NCBI GenBank assembly: GCA_046729975.1
Contig: JBKPHS010000067.1
Coordinates: 1-13,118, forward strand
DNA: 13,118 nucleotides
DNA from: JBKPHS01 sp046729975
Lineage (GTDB): Bacteria; Actinomycetota; Thermoleophilia; Solirubrobacterales; Thermoleophilaceae
Direction of reading: 5' to 3'
Shown here: positions 1-5,915 of the stretch, one piece after another
How positions within the stretch are numbered: the first letter of the stretch is position 1
Layout: each line of letters starts with the position of its first letter
The notes under the pieces: model-generated
What the model was told of the DNA's origin: nothing
What the model saw: the letters and a program-made list of their open reading frames with translations, nothing else
Databases searched by the model: none
Translations under genes and position numbers: made by a program

Positions 1-28
1 ATCTTCCAGTCACGGCGCTTACGGCACC

Positions 29-100
29 TGCGTCGTCCTGCCCTGTGCACGCATAGGGGGCACTAGGCAGGACAGCGCCGCGAAACCCGGCTCCGCTTGC
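29..100 (-). repeat. Dispersed hairpin repeat, copy 1
   Basis: This 72-base segment reappears at 5765-5835 with 7 mismatches and one single-base gap (about 89% identity by hand alignment). It contains an interrupted stem: 35-42 pairs with 66-73 (8 perfect pairs) and 45-48 pairs with 60-63 (4 pairs), separated by a symmetrical 2x2 internal loop and capped by an 11-base loop. About 27 conserved bases (74-100) lie outside the hairpin, so the unit is more than a simple terminator. Its edge touches the stop codon of the transglycosylase gene (100-102). It lies 3' of that minus-strand gene, so the minus orientation is chosen. There is no T-run of the kind expected of an intrinsic terminator. Function is unknown; it could be a REP-like dispersed element, a 3'-end processing element or a small mobile element. 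Confidence 0.75.
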
Positions 101-765
101 TAGAGCCCGAGCTCGTCCTCGTAGCGGTCGCGATATTCCCCGCGGCGCTCGAAGACGGCGCTGACGTAATGGCGCGTCTCGGGGAACGGGATGTGGCGTG
201 CCGAGTCGAAGGCCTCCGGTCCGCCGGCGTCGCGGACCCAGCGGTCGACGTTGGAGAGACCTGCGTTGTAGGCGGCGACGGCGAGCGTCTCGTTGCCGTC
301 GTAGTGGTCGATCAAATAGCGCAGGTACCACGAGCCGTAGGCGATGTTGATCTGCGGCGTTCCGAGGTCGCGCAGCTCGAAGGCCGTGCCGCCCGATCTG
401 CGCGCGATGAAGCGCGCGGTGTCGGGCAGGATCTGCATCAGGCCCTTCGCGCCCGCGGAGGACTCGCGCGAGCGGAACTTCGACTCCTGGTAGATGACGG
501 CGGCGATCAGCGCCGGATCGAGGTCCTTGTCCCGCGCCTGCTGGCGGATGACGTCGTCGTGGCGCAGCGGCAGCGTGAGCTCGCGGACGGCGTCGCCGAG
601 CGGACCGACGCCCGCGGCCACGGCGACGCCTGCGGCGACCGCCGCCAACAAGCCGACCAGCAGCGCCCGGCGGCGCCGGACTGCCCGGCGCGACCGGCGT
701 CGCAGCGCCGAGCGGGCCTTCCCGCGCCGGCGCGAAGAGGGTGCCTGCAGCGTCGGGTAACTCAA
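100..765 (-). CDS. Membrane-anchored lytic transglycosylase (SLT domain)
   Basis: Cleaves the MurNAc-GlcNAc glycosidic bond of peptidoglycan, forming 1,6-anhydro ends, outside the membrane. The 221-residue product has a strongly basic N-terminus (about residues 11-33), one hydrophobic helix (about 34-54) as anchor or uncleaved signal, then a Slt70-type catalytic domain (about 70-205). Visible signatures are YQESKF with the catalytic acid Glu94, GAKGLMQILP (105-114), NIAYGSWYL, AVAAYNAG (163-169) and PFPETRHYV (193-201). The start is TTG and overlaps the coaE stop by four bases (TTGA), so it is probably translationally coupled as the last gene of rpsA-coaE. It lacks the long helical U-domain of Slt70, so it is a compact type. 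The family call is secure; the exact cellular role (growth, division or turnover) is not visible. Confidence 0.9.
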   Translation of the reverse strand: MSYPTLQAPSSRRRGKARSALRRRSRRAVRRRRALLVGLLAAVAAGVAVAAGVGPLGDAVRELTLPLRHDDVIRQQARDKDLDPALIAAVIYQESKFRSRESSAGAKGLMQILPDTARFIARRSGGTAFELRDLGTPQINIAYGSWYLRYLIDHYDGNETLAVAAYNAGLSNVDRWVRDAGGPEAFDSARHIPFPETRHYVSAVFERRGEYRDRYEDELGL

Positions 766-1373
766 GTGCCCATGTTCTCAAGGACGCGGGACAGTTGCTG
801 CTGCAACTCCTCCAGAGTGCCGTCGTTGCGCACGACATAGTCCGCACGCTCCGCCTTTTCCCTTTGGTCGAGCTGGCGCGCGGCGCGGGATTCGAGGCCG
901 GCGTGGCCGCGCGCCGCCGCGCGCTGCTCGCGGGTCGATTCGTCGGCAACCACGGCGATCGTGTGGTCGAAGGCGGCCTCCATGCCGGCCTCGAACAGGA
1001 GCGGCACCTCCACCACGGCCGCGCGTGGCGCCGGCGAGCTTTCGTCGAGGCCCTCACGCCAGGCGGCGATCTGCGCGCCCACGCGCGGCCACAGCGTCGC
1101 TTCCAGCCAGCTCCGCTCGTCCGGCCGCTCGAAGACCACCCGGGCGACCGCGTCGCGGTCGACCCTGCCGCCGGGCGCGATCCCGGGGCCGAAGCGCTCG
1201 ACCAACTGCTCGCGGACCCCGTCCGAGGCCAGGAGTTCGTGAACGACGGCGTCGCTCGAAAGGGTCGCGGCCCCCAGGCGCTCGAGGGCGGCGAGCGCCT
1301 CCGACTTGCCGGCGCCGATCCCGCCTGTCAGGCCCACGAAGGGAATCCGCTCGCGGCCGGCCGAAGCGGCCAC
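762..1373 (-). CDS. coaE: Dephospho-CoA kinase
   Basis: Catalyses the last step of coenzyme A synthesis, ATP-dependent phosphorylation of the 3'-OH of dephospho-CoA, in the cytosol. The 203-residue length is normal for the family. A Walker A motif GGIGAGKS lies at 17-24, the acceptor-site Asp is in SSDAVVHELL (Asp41), the VPLLFE motif is at 123-128, and the C-terminal ADYVVRNDG segment (177-185) matches the family's ADYVIxNxG. The GTG start lies four bases after the rpsA stop, and the stop overlaps the transglycosylase start. It lacks the extra C-terminal UPF0157/GrpB-like domain that some actinobacterial CoaE proteins carry. The rpsA-coaE order is common in actinobacteria. Confidence 0.95.
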   Translation of the reverse strand: MAASAGRERIPFVGLTGGIGAGKSEALAALERLGAATLSSDAVVHELLASDGVREQLVERFGPGIAPGGRVDRDAVARVVFERPDERSWLEATLWPRVGAQIAAWREGLDESSPAPRAAVVEVPLLFEAGMEAAFDHTIAVVADESTREQRAAARGHAGLESRAARQLDQREKAERADYVVRNDGTLEELQQQLSRVLENMGT

Positions 1374-1377
1374 GTCC

Positions 1378-2760
1378 CTACGGAGACTGCTCTTCGGAGC
1401 TCTCGCCCTCGCCCACCGGCTCGGCGGGCGGCTCGTCCGGGGGCGCCTCGTCCTCGATCGGAGCCTCCGGGGCCGCGGGCTCGTCGGCCGACTCGGGCGG
1501 CGCGGCGCCCGACGCGTCCGGCTCGCCGTTCGCCTGCGCCTCGGTGAAGACGTCCTCCGAGAGCTCGAGCTCGGGCACGTCGCGGAGCTCGCCCGCGGCG
1601 ACCTCCTCGTGCTCGGGCTGGTCGCCGGCCGAGCGGAGCGGCAAGACCTGGTCCTCCACGCGCTTGACGCTGAGCGACAGGCGCCGGCGCTCCGAGTCGA
1701 TCTCGAGGATCTTGACCCGGATCACATCGCCCTGGTTGACGACCTCGCGTGGATTCTCGACGTGGTGCTGGGCCAGCTCCGAGATGTGCACGAGACCCTC
1801 GACGCCGTCGAGGATCTCGACGAAGGCGCCAAACGACACCACCTTCGTGACCTTGCCCTCGAGCTCGTCACCGAGGTTGTAGGTGTCCACCACGCGCTGC
1901 CAGGGGTCCTCCTGCGTCTGCTTGAGGCCCAGCGATATCCGCTGGCGCTCGCGGTCGATGTCGAGCACCTTCACCGGCACCACGTCGCCGATCGAGAGGA
2001 TCTCGGACGGGTGGTTGACGTGGCTCCAGGAGAGCTCGGAGATGTGAATCAGGCCGTCGATCCCGTCCAGGTCGACGAACGCGCCGAAGTCCACGATGTT
2101 CGAGATGGCGCCCTCCACGACCATGCCGGGCTGGAGCCGGTCGAGGATCTGCTGGCGCTGCTCCTTGCGCTCCTCCTCGAGCACCGCCCGGCGCGAGAGG
2201 ACGACGTTGTTCCGCGAGCGATTGAGCTCGATGACCTTGCACTCGATCTTCTGACCGAGGAACTCGTCGAGGTTCTGGACACGGCGGATGTCGACGAGTG
2301 AGGCGGGCAGGAAGCCGCGCACGCCGAGGTCGATGATCAACCCGCCCTTGACGACCTCGATCACGGTGCCCTCGACGGGCTCGCCCGACTCCGCGGCGGC
2401 CTCGATCCGGCGCCAGGCCTTCTCGAAGCGGGCCCGCTTCTTGGACAGGATCAGGCGGCCGTCCTGGTCCTCCTTGGTGAGGACCAGGGCGTCGACCTCC
2501 TCGCCGAGCTCGACTTCCTCGGACGCATCGACCGACTTGCGGATCGAGAGCTCGTGCGCGGGGATGACGCCCTCGGACTTGAAGCCGATGTCGACCAGGA
2601 CCTCGTCCTGGTCGATGCGGACGACCTTGCCCGTGACGACGTCGCCCTCCTCGAAGAGGACGAGCGTGGCGTCGTAGTTCGGGACTATTTGCCCGTCGAT
2701 CTCGAGCAGAAGTCCGTTCGAGCCGTCGACGGGTTGAGGCTTCGCTTCGGTTTCGGGCAC
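1378..2760 (-). CDS. rpsA: 30S ribosomal protein S1
   Basis: RNA-binding ribosomal protein that helps mRNA bind the 30S subunit. The 460-residue product has four S1/OB repeats at about 37-108, 125-191, 211-281 and 296-367. The last two carry the strong signatures VDFGAFVDL..GLIHISELSW and VSFGAFVEI..GLVHISELA. A long acidic, Ala/Pro/Glu-rich tail (about 371-460) follows, as in other actinobacterial S1 proteins, which have four domains rather than the six of E. coli. The start is GTG at 2758-2760 with no convincing Shine-Dalgarno sequence upstream. Few alternative starts precede the first domain, so the start is reasonable but not proven. It is the first gene of a minus-strand operon with coaE and the transglycosylase. 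Confidence 0.95.
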   Translation of the reverse strand: MPETEAKPQPVDGSNGLLLEIDGQIVPNYDATLVLFEEGDVVTGKVVRIDQDEVLVDIGFKSEGVIPAHELSIRKSVDASEEVELGEEVDALVLTKEDQDGRLILSKKRARFEKAWRRIEAAAESGEPVEGTVIEVVKGGLIIDLGVRGFLPASLVDIRRVQNLDEFLGQKIECKVIELNRSRNNVVLSRRAVLEEERKEQRQQILDRLQPGMVVEGAISNIVDFGAFVDLDGIDGLIHISELSWSHVNHPSEILSIGDVVPVKVLDIDRERQRISLGLKQTQEDPWQRVVDTYNLGDELEGKVTKVVSFGAFVEILDGVEGLVHISELAQHHVENPREVVNQGDVIRVKILEIDSERRRLSLSVKRVEDQVLPLRSAGDQPEHEEVAAGELRDVPELELSEDVFTEAQANGEPDASGAAPPESADEPAAPEAPIEDEAPPDEPPAEPVGEGESSEEQSP

Positions 2761-2789
2761 TGGCGGCGTAGGTTAGCGGCCGCGTGGCT

Positions 2790-2807
2790 CAGCCTGCTTG
2801 TAGGCTG
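2790..2807. promoter_or_regulatory. Inverted repeat between divergent rpsA and the flavoprotein gene
   Basis: CAGCCT (2790-2795) and AGGCTG (2802-2807) form a perfect 6-base inverted repeat around a 6-base centre, in the 54-base gap between two divergent starts. The position fits an operator or an mRNA 5' hairpin. I see no clear -35/-10 pair here, so this is a candidate only. Confidence 0.3.
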
Positions 2808-2814
2808 GGATTCC

Positions 2815-3948
2815 TTGCCGAGGCGCTCGACAAAACGCGGCGCGGCCCGCACGCCGCTGTCCGGAGACTACGAGGTGCTGATCTGCGGCGCGAGCTTCGC
2901 GGGTCTCGCGGTGGCGCGCGAGCTGGCCGGCTCGGGAGCGCGCGTGCTGGTTCTCGACCGGTACGACGTCGGGGAGCGCCAGACCTCCGCCTGCGCGGCG
3001 CCGACCGAGTGGCTGACGGCTCTCGGCCTCGACGACTCCATCCGCCAGACGTTCGGCGAGCTCGTGGTCCACACGCCGTACTCGACGTCGCGATACCGCC
3101 TGCCCTGGACCTTCTCGACCTTCGACTACCGCACTCTCTGCCGCCTGCTCGACGACCAGAACGACGCCGAATTCGAGACGGCGAAGGTCGATGGACGCAC
3201 GGGCGACGTCGTGCACACGGACCGCGGCGACCTGACGGCGTCGCTCGTGGTCGACGCGCTCGGCTGGCGCCGGGTGCTCGCGCGGGGCTCGGGCTACCAG
3301 CCGCCGGACGCGCCGCTCTCGCGCGGCCTGGAGGTGCACCCGGGCGGCGAGAGCCCGGACCTCGCGATCTGGATCGACCGCAAGTACGTGCCCGCCGGCT
3401 ACGGCTGGAGCTTCCCCGCGCGCGACGAGCTTCGGATCGGCGTCGGGTCGTTCGACCCGCGCTTCCACGTCAAGGACACGACCGTCGAGCTGGCCGAGGA
3501 CCTCGGCCGTGAGCCGGTGCGCTACCAGGGCAACTGGATCCCCCACAAGCTCCGACACGCCACGGACGACGGCGTCTTCTTCGTGGGCGACTCGGCCGGG
3601 CACTGCCTGCCGCTCACGGCGGAGGGGATCCGCACGGCCTTCTACTTCGGCATCGCCTGCGGGCGGGAGCTGCGCCACGTGGTGGAGGGGCGGGCGACGC
3701 GCGAGGCTGCGCTGCGGCGCTACCAGGACTTCAGCGCCTCGCACGAGTGGAAGTTCCGCTGGATGCTGCGGGCTCAGCGGCTCGTTCCCCGCGTGCCGCC
3801 GCGCATCCTCTCACCGGCGATCCGCGTGATGGGCACGAAGCGATTCGTCGACTGGTCGTTCGGCCACTACCTGAACATCGCGCCTCCGTCGTTCGCGGCC
3901 GGAGGCGAGCGGCGGCCGGCGCGGGCGCGCGCCGCGGCGGCCGCCTAG
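2815..3948 (+). CDS. Geranylgeranyl reductase family FAD-dependent oxidoreductase
   Basis: Predicted flavoprotein of the geranylgeranyl-reductase / p-hydroxybenzoate-hydroxylase superfamily, whose members reduce double bonds in isoprenoid chains (lipids, quinone tails) or hydroxylate substrates. From the TTG at 2815 it has 377 residues. DYEVLICGASFAGLAVARELA (about 18-38) is the N-terminal dinucleotide-binding fold with a GxSxxG variant, ending in VLVLDR (44-49). A Cys-containing segment QTSACAAP (56-63) sits where the family has its conserved Cys. VFFVGDSAGHCLPLTAEGIRTAF (254-276) is the second FAD motif. The C-terminus is an Ala/Arg tail. The reading frame stays open far upstream on the antisense of rpsA, but homology begins near residue 17, so the TTG after the gap is the best start; its ribosome binding site is weak. 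Substrate cannot be read from the sequence. Confidence 0.8.
   Translation: MPRRSTKRGAARTPLSGDYEVLICGASFAGLAVARELAGSGARVLVLDRYDVGERQTSACAAPTEWLTALGLDDSIRQTFGELVVHTPYSTSRYRLPWTFSTFDYRTLCRLLDDQNDAEFETAKVDGRTGDVVHTDRGDLTASLVVDALGWRRVLARGSGYQPPDAPLSRGLEVHPGGESPDLAIWIDRKYVPAGYGWSFPARDELRIGVGSFDPRFHVKDTTVELAEDLGREPVRYQGNWIPHKLRHATDDGVFFVGDSAGHCLPLTAEGIRTAFYFGIACGRELRHVVEGRATREAALRRYQDFSASHEWKFRWMLRAQRLVPRVPPRILSPAIRVMGTKRFVDWSFGHYLNIAPPSFAAGGERRPARARAAAAA
3911..3945. terminator. GC-only stem at the end of the flavoprotein gene
   Basis: GGCGGCC (3911-3917) pairs with GGCCGCC (3939-3945), with further GC pairing inside. It covers the last codons of the flavoprotein and lies between two tail-to-tail genes (stops at 3948 and 3955), where a bidirectional terminator is expected. 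There is no T-run, and the same bases encode an Ala/Arg tail, so compositional chance is possible. Confidence 0.3.
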
Positions 3949-3954
3949 CGAGTT

Positions 3955-4134
3955 CTACGACCTCCGCAGCGCCACACGCGCGAGCCGCGACCGGCCCAGC
4001 TGCGTGACCTGGTTGGAACGGGCTGCCTTGCGGATCCTCTCCGGAGCGGGCTCTGTCCTGGCTCCGGGAAGCGCCGACTCGGCCAGTGCGCGGGAGCGTT
4101 CGGTCGCGAGGACCAGGGCTATCGGGGCGAGCAT
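3955..4134 (-). CDS. Small 59-residue protein, divergent from the CGNR regulator
   Basis: An ATG at 4132-4134 is preceded by a perfect AGGAGG (minus strand, 4141-4146) with a 6-base spacer, the best ribosome binding site in this part of the window. The frame runs 60 codons to a TAG, giving a product that begins MLAPIALVLATERSRALAES and ends in a basic stretch (LGRSRLARVALRRS). Residues 1-10 are hydrophobic but too short for a membrane helix; the rest is Ala/Arg/Glu-rich. It resembles no family I recognise. It is head-to-head with the zinc-finger regulator across a repeat-rich gap and ends 7 bases from the flavoprotein stop. The pairing suggests it is a regulated partner or a leader/remnant of a lost divergent gene. 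Support comes from start signals and context only. Confidence 0.5.
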   Translation of the reverse strand: MLAPIALVLATERSRALAESALPGARTEPAPERIRKAARSNQVTQLGRSRLARVALRRS

Positions 4135-4140
4135 TTCGAA

Positions 4141-4146
4141 CCTCCT
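4141..4146 (-). promoter_or_regulatory. Ribosome binding site of the 59-residue ORF
   Basis: AGGAGG on the minus strand, 6 bases before the ATG at 4134. It is the main evidence that this short frame is translated. Confidence 0.6.
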
Positions 4147-4166
4147 CTGGTTGTTGCCAGCAAGCC

Positions 4167-4217
4167 GCCGTTTGGTGGAAACGGCATCTTACCACTAAAC
4201 TGGCGTTTGGTGGAAAC
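4167..4217. promoter_or_regulatory. Three-site operator-like array between the divergent small ORF and regulator
   Basis: GTTTGGTGGAAAC occurs exactly at 4170-4182 and 4205-4217, and an inverted relative (10 of 13 matching) lies at 4188-4200. Centres are at 4176, 4194 and 4211, i.e. 18 and 17 bases apart. The first copy sits in a perfect 7-5-7 inverted repeat, GCCGTTTGGTGGAAACGGC (4167-4185). The second and third together form an inverted pair CCACTAAAC/GTTTGGTGG around TGGC (4192-4213). Possible -10 boxes fall inside the array: TAAGAT for the minus strand (4186-4191) and TAAACT for the plus strand (4196-4201). This is the layout expected of an autoregulated divergent promoter; the natural candidate binder is the adjacent zinc-finger protein. 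Confidence 0.65.
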
Positions 4218-4239
4218 AACCGCGAACAAAATCGAAGAG

Positions 4240-4842
4240 ATGCTGCTGGCCGGCGGTCACCCGGCGCTCGACTTCGTCAACACCCTGGCCGGGCTCCGCT
4301 CGACCGGGCCGCTCCCCCGTGACGAGCACCTCCACTCGTATGCCGACCTCCTGACGTTCGGGCTGCGAACCGGCACGCTTTCCGAGGGGGCCGCGGCCCG
4401 TCTGGCCCGCGAGGCGCGGCTACGGCCCGCGGATGCGGAGGCCGCCCTCGGAGCCGCGCTGGAGCTGCGCGCGCTGATCGAGGACGCCTTCCGCCCACTC
4501 GCGGAGGGCGACCGCCCCGAGGAGCACTTGCTGCGCGAGCTGCGAGACGCGGACGGCATCGCGCTCCGGCACGCCGAGCTCGTGCCGGCCGGTGCGAGCT
4601 ACGAATGGGAGTGGAGTTCCGACACGCGCGAGCTCGAGGCGCCGCTCTGGCCGCTCGCACATGGCGCCGTGGAGCTGCTGAAAAGCGGGTCGCTCGAGCG
4701 GCTCAAGGGCTGCGGGCGCTGCCGCTGGCTCTACCTGGACCTGAGCAAGAACCGCAGCCGCCGCTGGTGCAGCATGGAGGGGTGCGGGACCGACGAGAAG
4801 AAGGAGCGCTACATCGAGCGCCGCCGGGCGCGGCGGCGCTGA
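4240..4842 (+). CDS. CGNR-type zinc-finger transcriptional regulator (ABATE domain)
   Basis: Predicted DNA-binding regulator. From the ATG at 4240 it has 200 residues. GGHPALDFVNTL (5-16) opens the ABATE domain, a helical presumed stress/ligand-sensing region (about 5-140). The C-terminal zinc finger has CGRC (158-161) and WCSMEGC (176-182), so all four zinc cysteines are present. The four-residue signature after the last pair reads CGTD rather than the canonical CGNR; a basic tail (RRRARRR) follows. In-frame TTG (4207) and GTG (4210) starts also exist, but they fall inside the repeated operator element, have no ribosome binding site, and the intervening codons (ACA, AAA, GAA) are unlike the gene's GC-rich usage. 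So I prefer 4240, whose own Shine-Dalgarno is also weak. Probably regulates its own divergent promoter region. Confidence 0.8.
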   Translation: MLLAGGHPALDFVNTLAGLRSTGPLPRDEHLHSYADLLTFGLRTGTLSEGAAARLAREARLRPADAEAALGAALELRALIEDAFRPLAEGDRPEEHLLRELRDADGIALRHAELVPAGASYEWEWSSDTRELEAPLWPLAHGAVELLKSGSLERLKGCGRCRWLYLDLSKNRSRRWCSMEGCGTDEKKERYIERRRARRR

Positions 4843-4859
4843 CGGCCGGCCGCGCCGCC
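4832..4859. terminator. Bidirectional hairpin between convergent genes
   Basis: GGCGGCGC (4832-4839) and GCGCCGCC (4852-4859) form a perfect 8-base stem with a 12-base loop that itself contains GGCCGGCC. It overlaps the final codons and stop of the regulator and lies against the stop of the convergent AHSA1 gene at 4861. Position favours a shared terminator. The absence of T-runs on either strand makes it non-canonical. Confidence 0.45.
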
Positions 4860-4860
4860 T

Positions 4861-5319
4861 TCACTGCTGGCCGTGCTCGGCGAATGCCTTGCGACCAAGC
4901 TCGGGGTCCACTCCGAAGCGCTCGGCGTAGAGCTCGTGGATCTCCGGCCAGGCCTGCAGCGAGTCTGCCTCGCTCATCGGCTCGCCCGCGAGTAGGGCGT
5001 CGAAGCGCGCGAAGCAGCGATCCCAGCCGGCCGCGTCCCTTGCAGCCTTTTCGCGATCGGCGAATGTGTGGCTGAAGACGAGCACGCAGCCGTCGCCGTC
5101 CGGCCGCAGCTCGAAGCGCAGGCTGTCCCCGTACCACGAGCCGGCCAGAAGGCGCGGCGCTTCGCTCTCGGTTACCTCCAGGCCCTCGCCGGGCGGGAAC
5201 CAGTGGCGCAGCTCGTCGGGATCGGTGATCGCTCGCCAGACCCGCTCGACCGAGTGGTCCAGGCGGCGCTCGAAGCGAAGCGCGTGGCGGTTGTCGACGG
5301 TCTCCAGGCTCCCGTTCAT
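4861..5319 (-). CDS. AHSA1/SRPBCC domain protein
   Basis: Small START/Bet v1-like helix-grip protein of the AHSA1 group, which binds hydrophobic ligands or acts as a stress-related factor; the bacterial ligand is usually unknown. The 152-residue product shows LRFERRLDHSVERVWRAITD then PDELRHWFPP (about 14-43), the usual N-terminal signature, followed by beta-rich sequence GSWYGDSLRFELRPDGDGCVLVFSHTF. The ATG at 5319 overlaps the ArsR stop (ATGA) and has GGAGGAGA (5327-5334) seven bases upstream; a longer frame reaching back to 5394 would bury itself in arsR. ArsR-AHSA1 pairs of this kind are common in actinobacteria and firmicutes, and the repressor normally controls the pair. Confidence 0.85.
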   Translation of the reverse strand: MNGSLETVDNRHALRFERRLDHSVERVWRAITDPDELRHWFPPGEGLEVTESEAPRLLAGSWYGDSLRFELRPDGDGCVLVFSHTFADREKAARDAAGWDRCFARFDALLAGEPMSEADSLQAWPEIHELYAERFGVDPELGRKAFAEHGQQ

Positions 5320-5621
5320 TCTGGGTTCTCCTCCAAGTGGTGTTCGAGGGCATCCAAGCGGCCCGACCAGTACGCGCGGTACGGCTCGAGCCACTCGTCC
5401 ACCTCGGCGAGCGGCTGGGGTCGCAGGCCGTACCAGCGTTGCCTCCCTTCAGGGCGAACCTCGACGAGTCCGGCCTGACGGAGCACCTTCAGGTGCTTCG
5501 AGACGCCGGGCTGGCTGAGCTTCAGCCGCGCGACCAGGTCGTTGACCGAGCGTTCACCGCTGCGCAGGAGGTCGAGGATCTGCCTGCGGTGAGGCTCGGC
5601 CAGTGCCGTGTAGGCGGTCAT
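5316..5621 (-). CDS. ArsR-family winged-helix repressor
   Basis: 101-residue DNA-binding repressor. MTAYTALAEPHRRQILDLL (1-19), SVNDLVARLKLSQPGVSKHLKVLRQAGLVEVRPEGRQRWYGL (about 25-66) give a complete winged helix, with the recognition helix at SQPGVSKHLKVL and the wing at EVRPEGRQRWY. The metal-sensing ELCVCDL motif of ArsR/SmtB proteins is absent, so it probably does not sense metals. This matches the SdpR-like subgroup partnered with SRPBCC genes. The ATG has no Shine-Dalgarno sequence but lies just downstream of an AT-rich palindromic block, suggesting a very short leader. It is translationally coupled to the downstream AHSA1 gene. Confidence 0.9.
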   Translation of the reverse strand: MTAYTALAEPHRRQILDLLRSGERSVNDLVARLKLSQPGVSKHLKVLRQAGLVEVRPEGRQRWYGLRPQPLAEVDEWLEPYRAYWSGRLDALEHHLEENPE

Positions 5622-5630
5622 CGGGAGACA

Positions 5631-5651
5631 TATTACTATATGGCTATATAT
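5631..5651 (-). promoter_or_regulatory. AT-rich promoter/operator of the arsR-AHSA1 pair
   Basis: In a window that is otherwise GC-rich, 5629-5651 is nearly all A/T. It contains an imperfect palindrome, TATATGGCTATATA (5637-5650), with 6 of 7 pairs matching. On the minus strand several TATANT-like hexamers fall here, ending about 10-20 bases before the ArsR start. ArsR proteins typically bind such AT-rich inverted repeats at their own promoter, so combined -10 box and operator is the likely reading. Confidence 0.6.
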
Positions 5652-5915
5652 CAGGCGCGGAGCCTACCGCCGGTGAACGGCAGCAGTGAAGGACCGCGTC
5701 GTGGTGGAGCGGCCGACCGCCGCGCCCGACTCCTCCGCGAGGAGCAGCAGGAACTCAAACAGCGTGCGCCGTCCTGCCCCGTGCACGCATAGTGGGCATT
5801 AGACAGGACAGTGCCCGAAACCCGCCTCCGCTTGCCACCCAAACCTTCTTGCTGCCGTTCGGCACCGGCGCGCTAGCTCGGCGATGCGGCCTCTCCACCG
5901 GAAAGCGACGGGAGG
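5652..5915. other. Gene-free stretch
   Basis: Between the arsR promoter and the stop of the next minus-strand gene I see no reading frame with plausible composition, start signal or homology. The only recognisable element is repeat copy 2 (5765-5835). The bases on either side of it show nothing I can name. Confidence 0.55.
5765..5835 (-). repeat. Dispersed hairpin repeat, copy 2
   Basis: Second copy of the element at 29-100. The outer stem is 5771-5778 with 5802-5809 and the inner stem 5781-5784 with 5796-5799. Substitutions relative to copy 1 leave most pairs intact: read as minus-strand RNA, one outer pair becomes a U-G wobble and one inner pair is lost. The conserved flank beyond the hairpin (5810-5835) is also retained. 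The copy lies 80 bases 3' of the small membrane-protein gene on the minus strand, the same side and orientation as copy 1 relative to its gene. Confidence 0.75.

Noticed and set aside
2554..2814. Upstream in-frame extension of the flavoprotein gene
   Set aside because: It is antisense to the start of rpsA and shows no family similarity; the FAD-binding fold begins just after the TTG at 2815.
2773..3744. 323-codon frame antisense to the flavoprotein
   Set aside because: Typical GC-rich antisense shadow with Arg/Val/Ala/Glu-biased composition and no recognisable motif.
3731..4219. Minus-strand 162-codon frame across the flavoprotein end and the regulator promoter
   Set aside because: Arg/Pro/Ala-rich, crosses the operator array and is antisense to the flavoprotein; the 59-codon frame in the same region has far better start signals.
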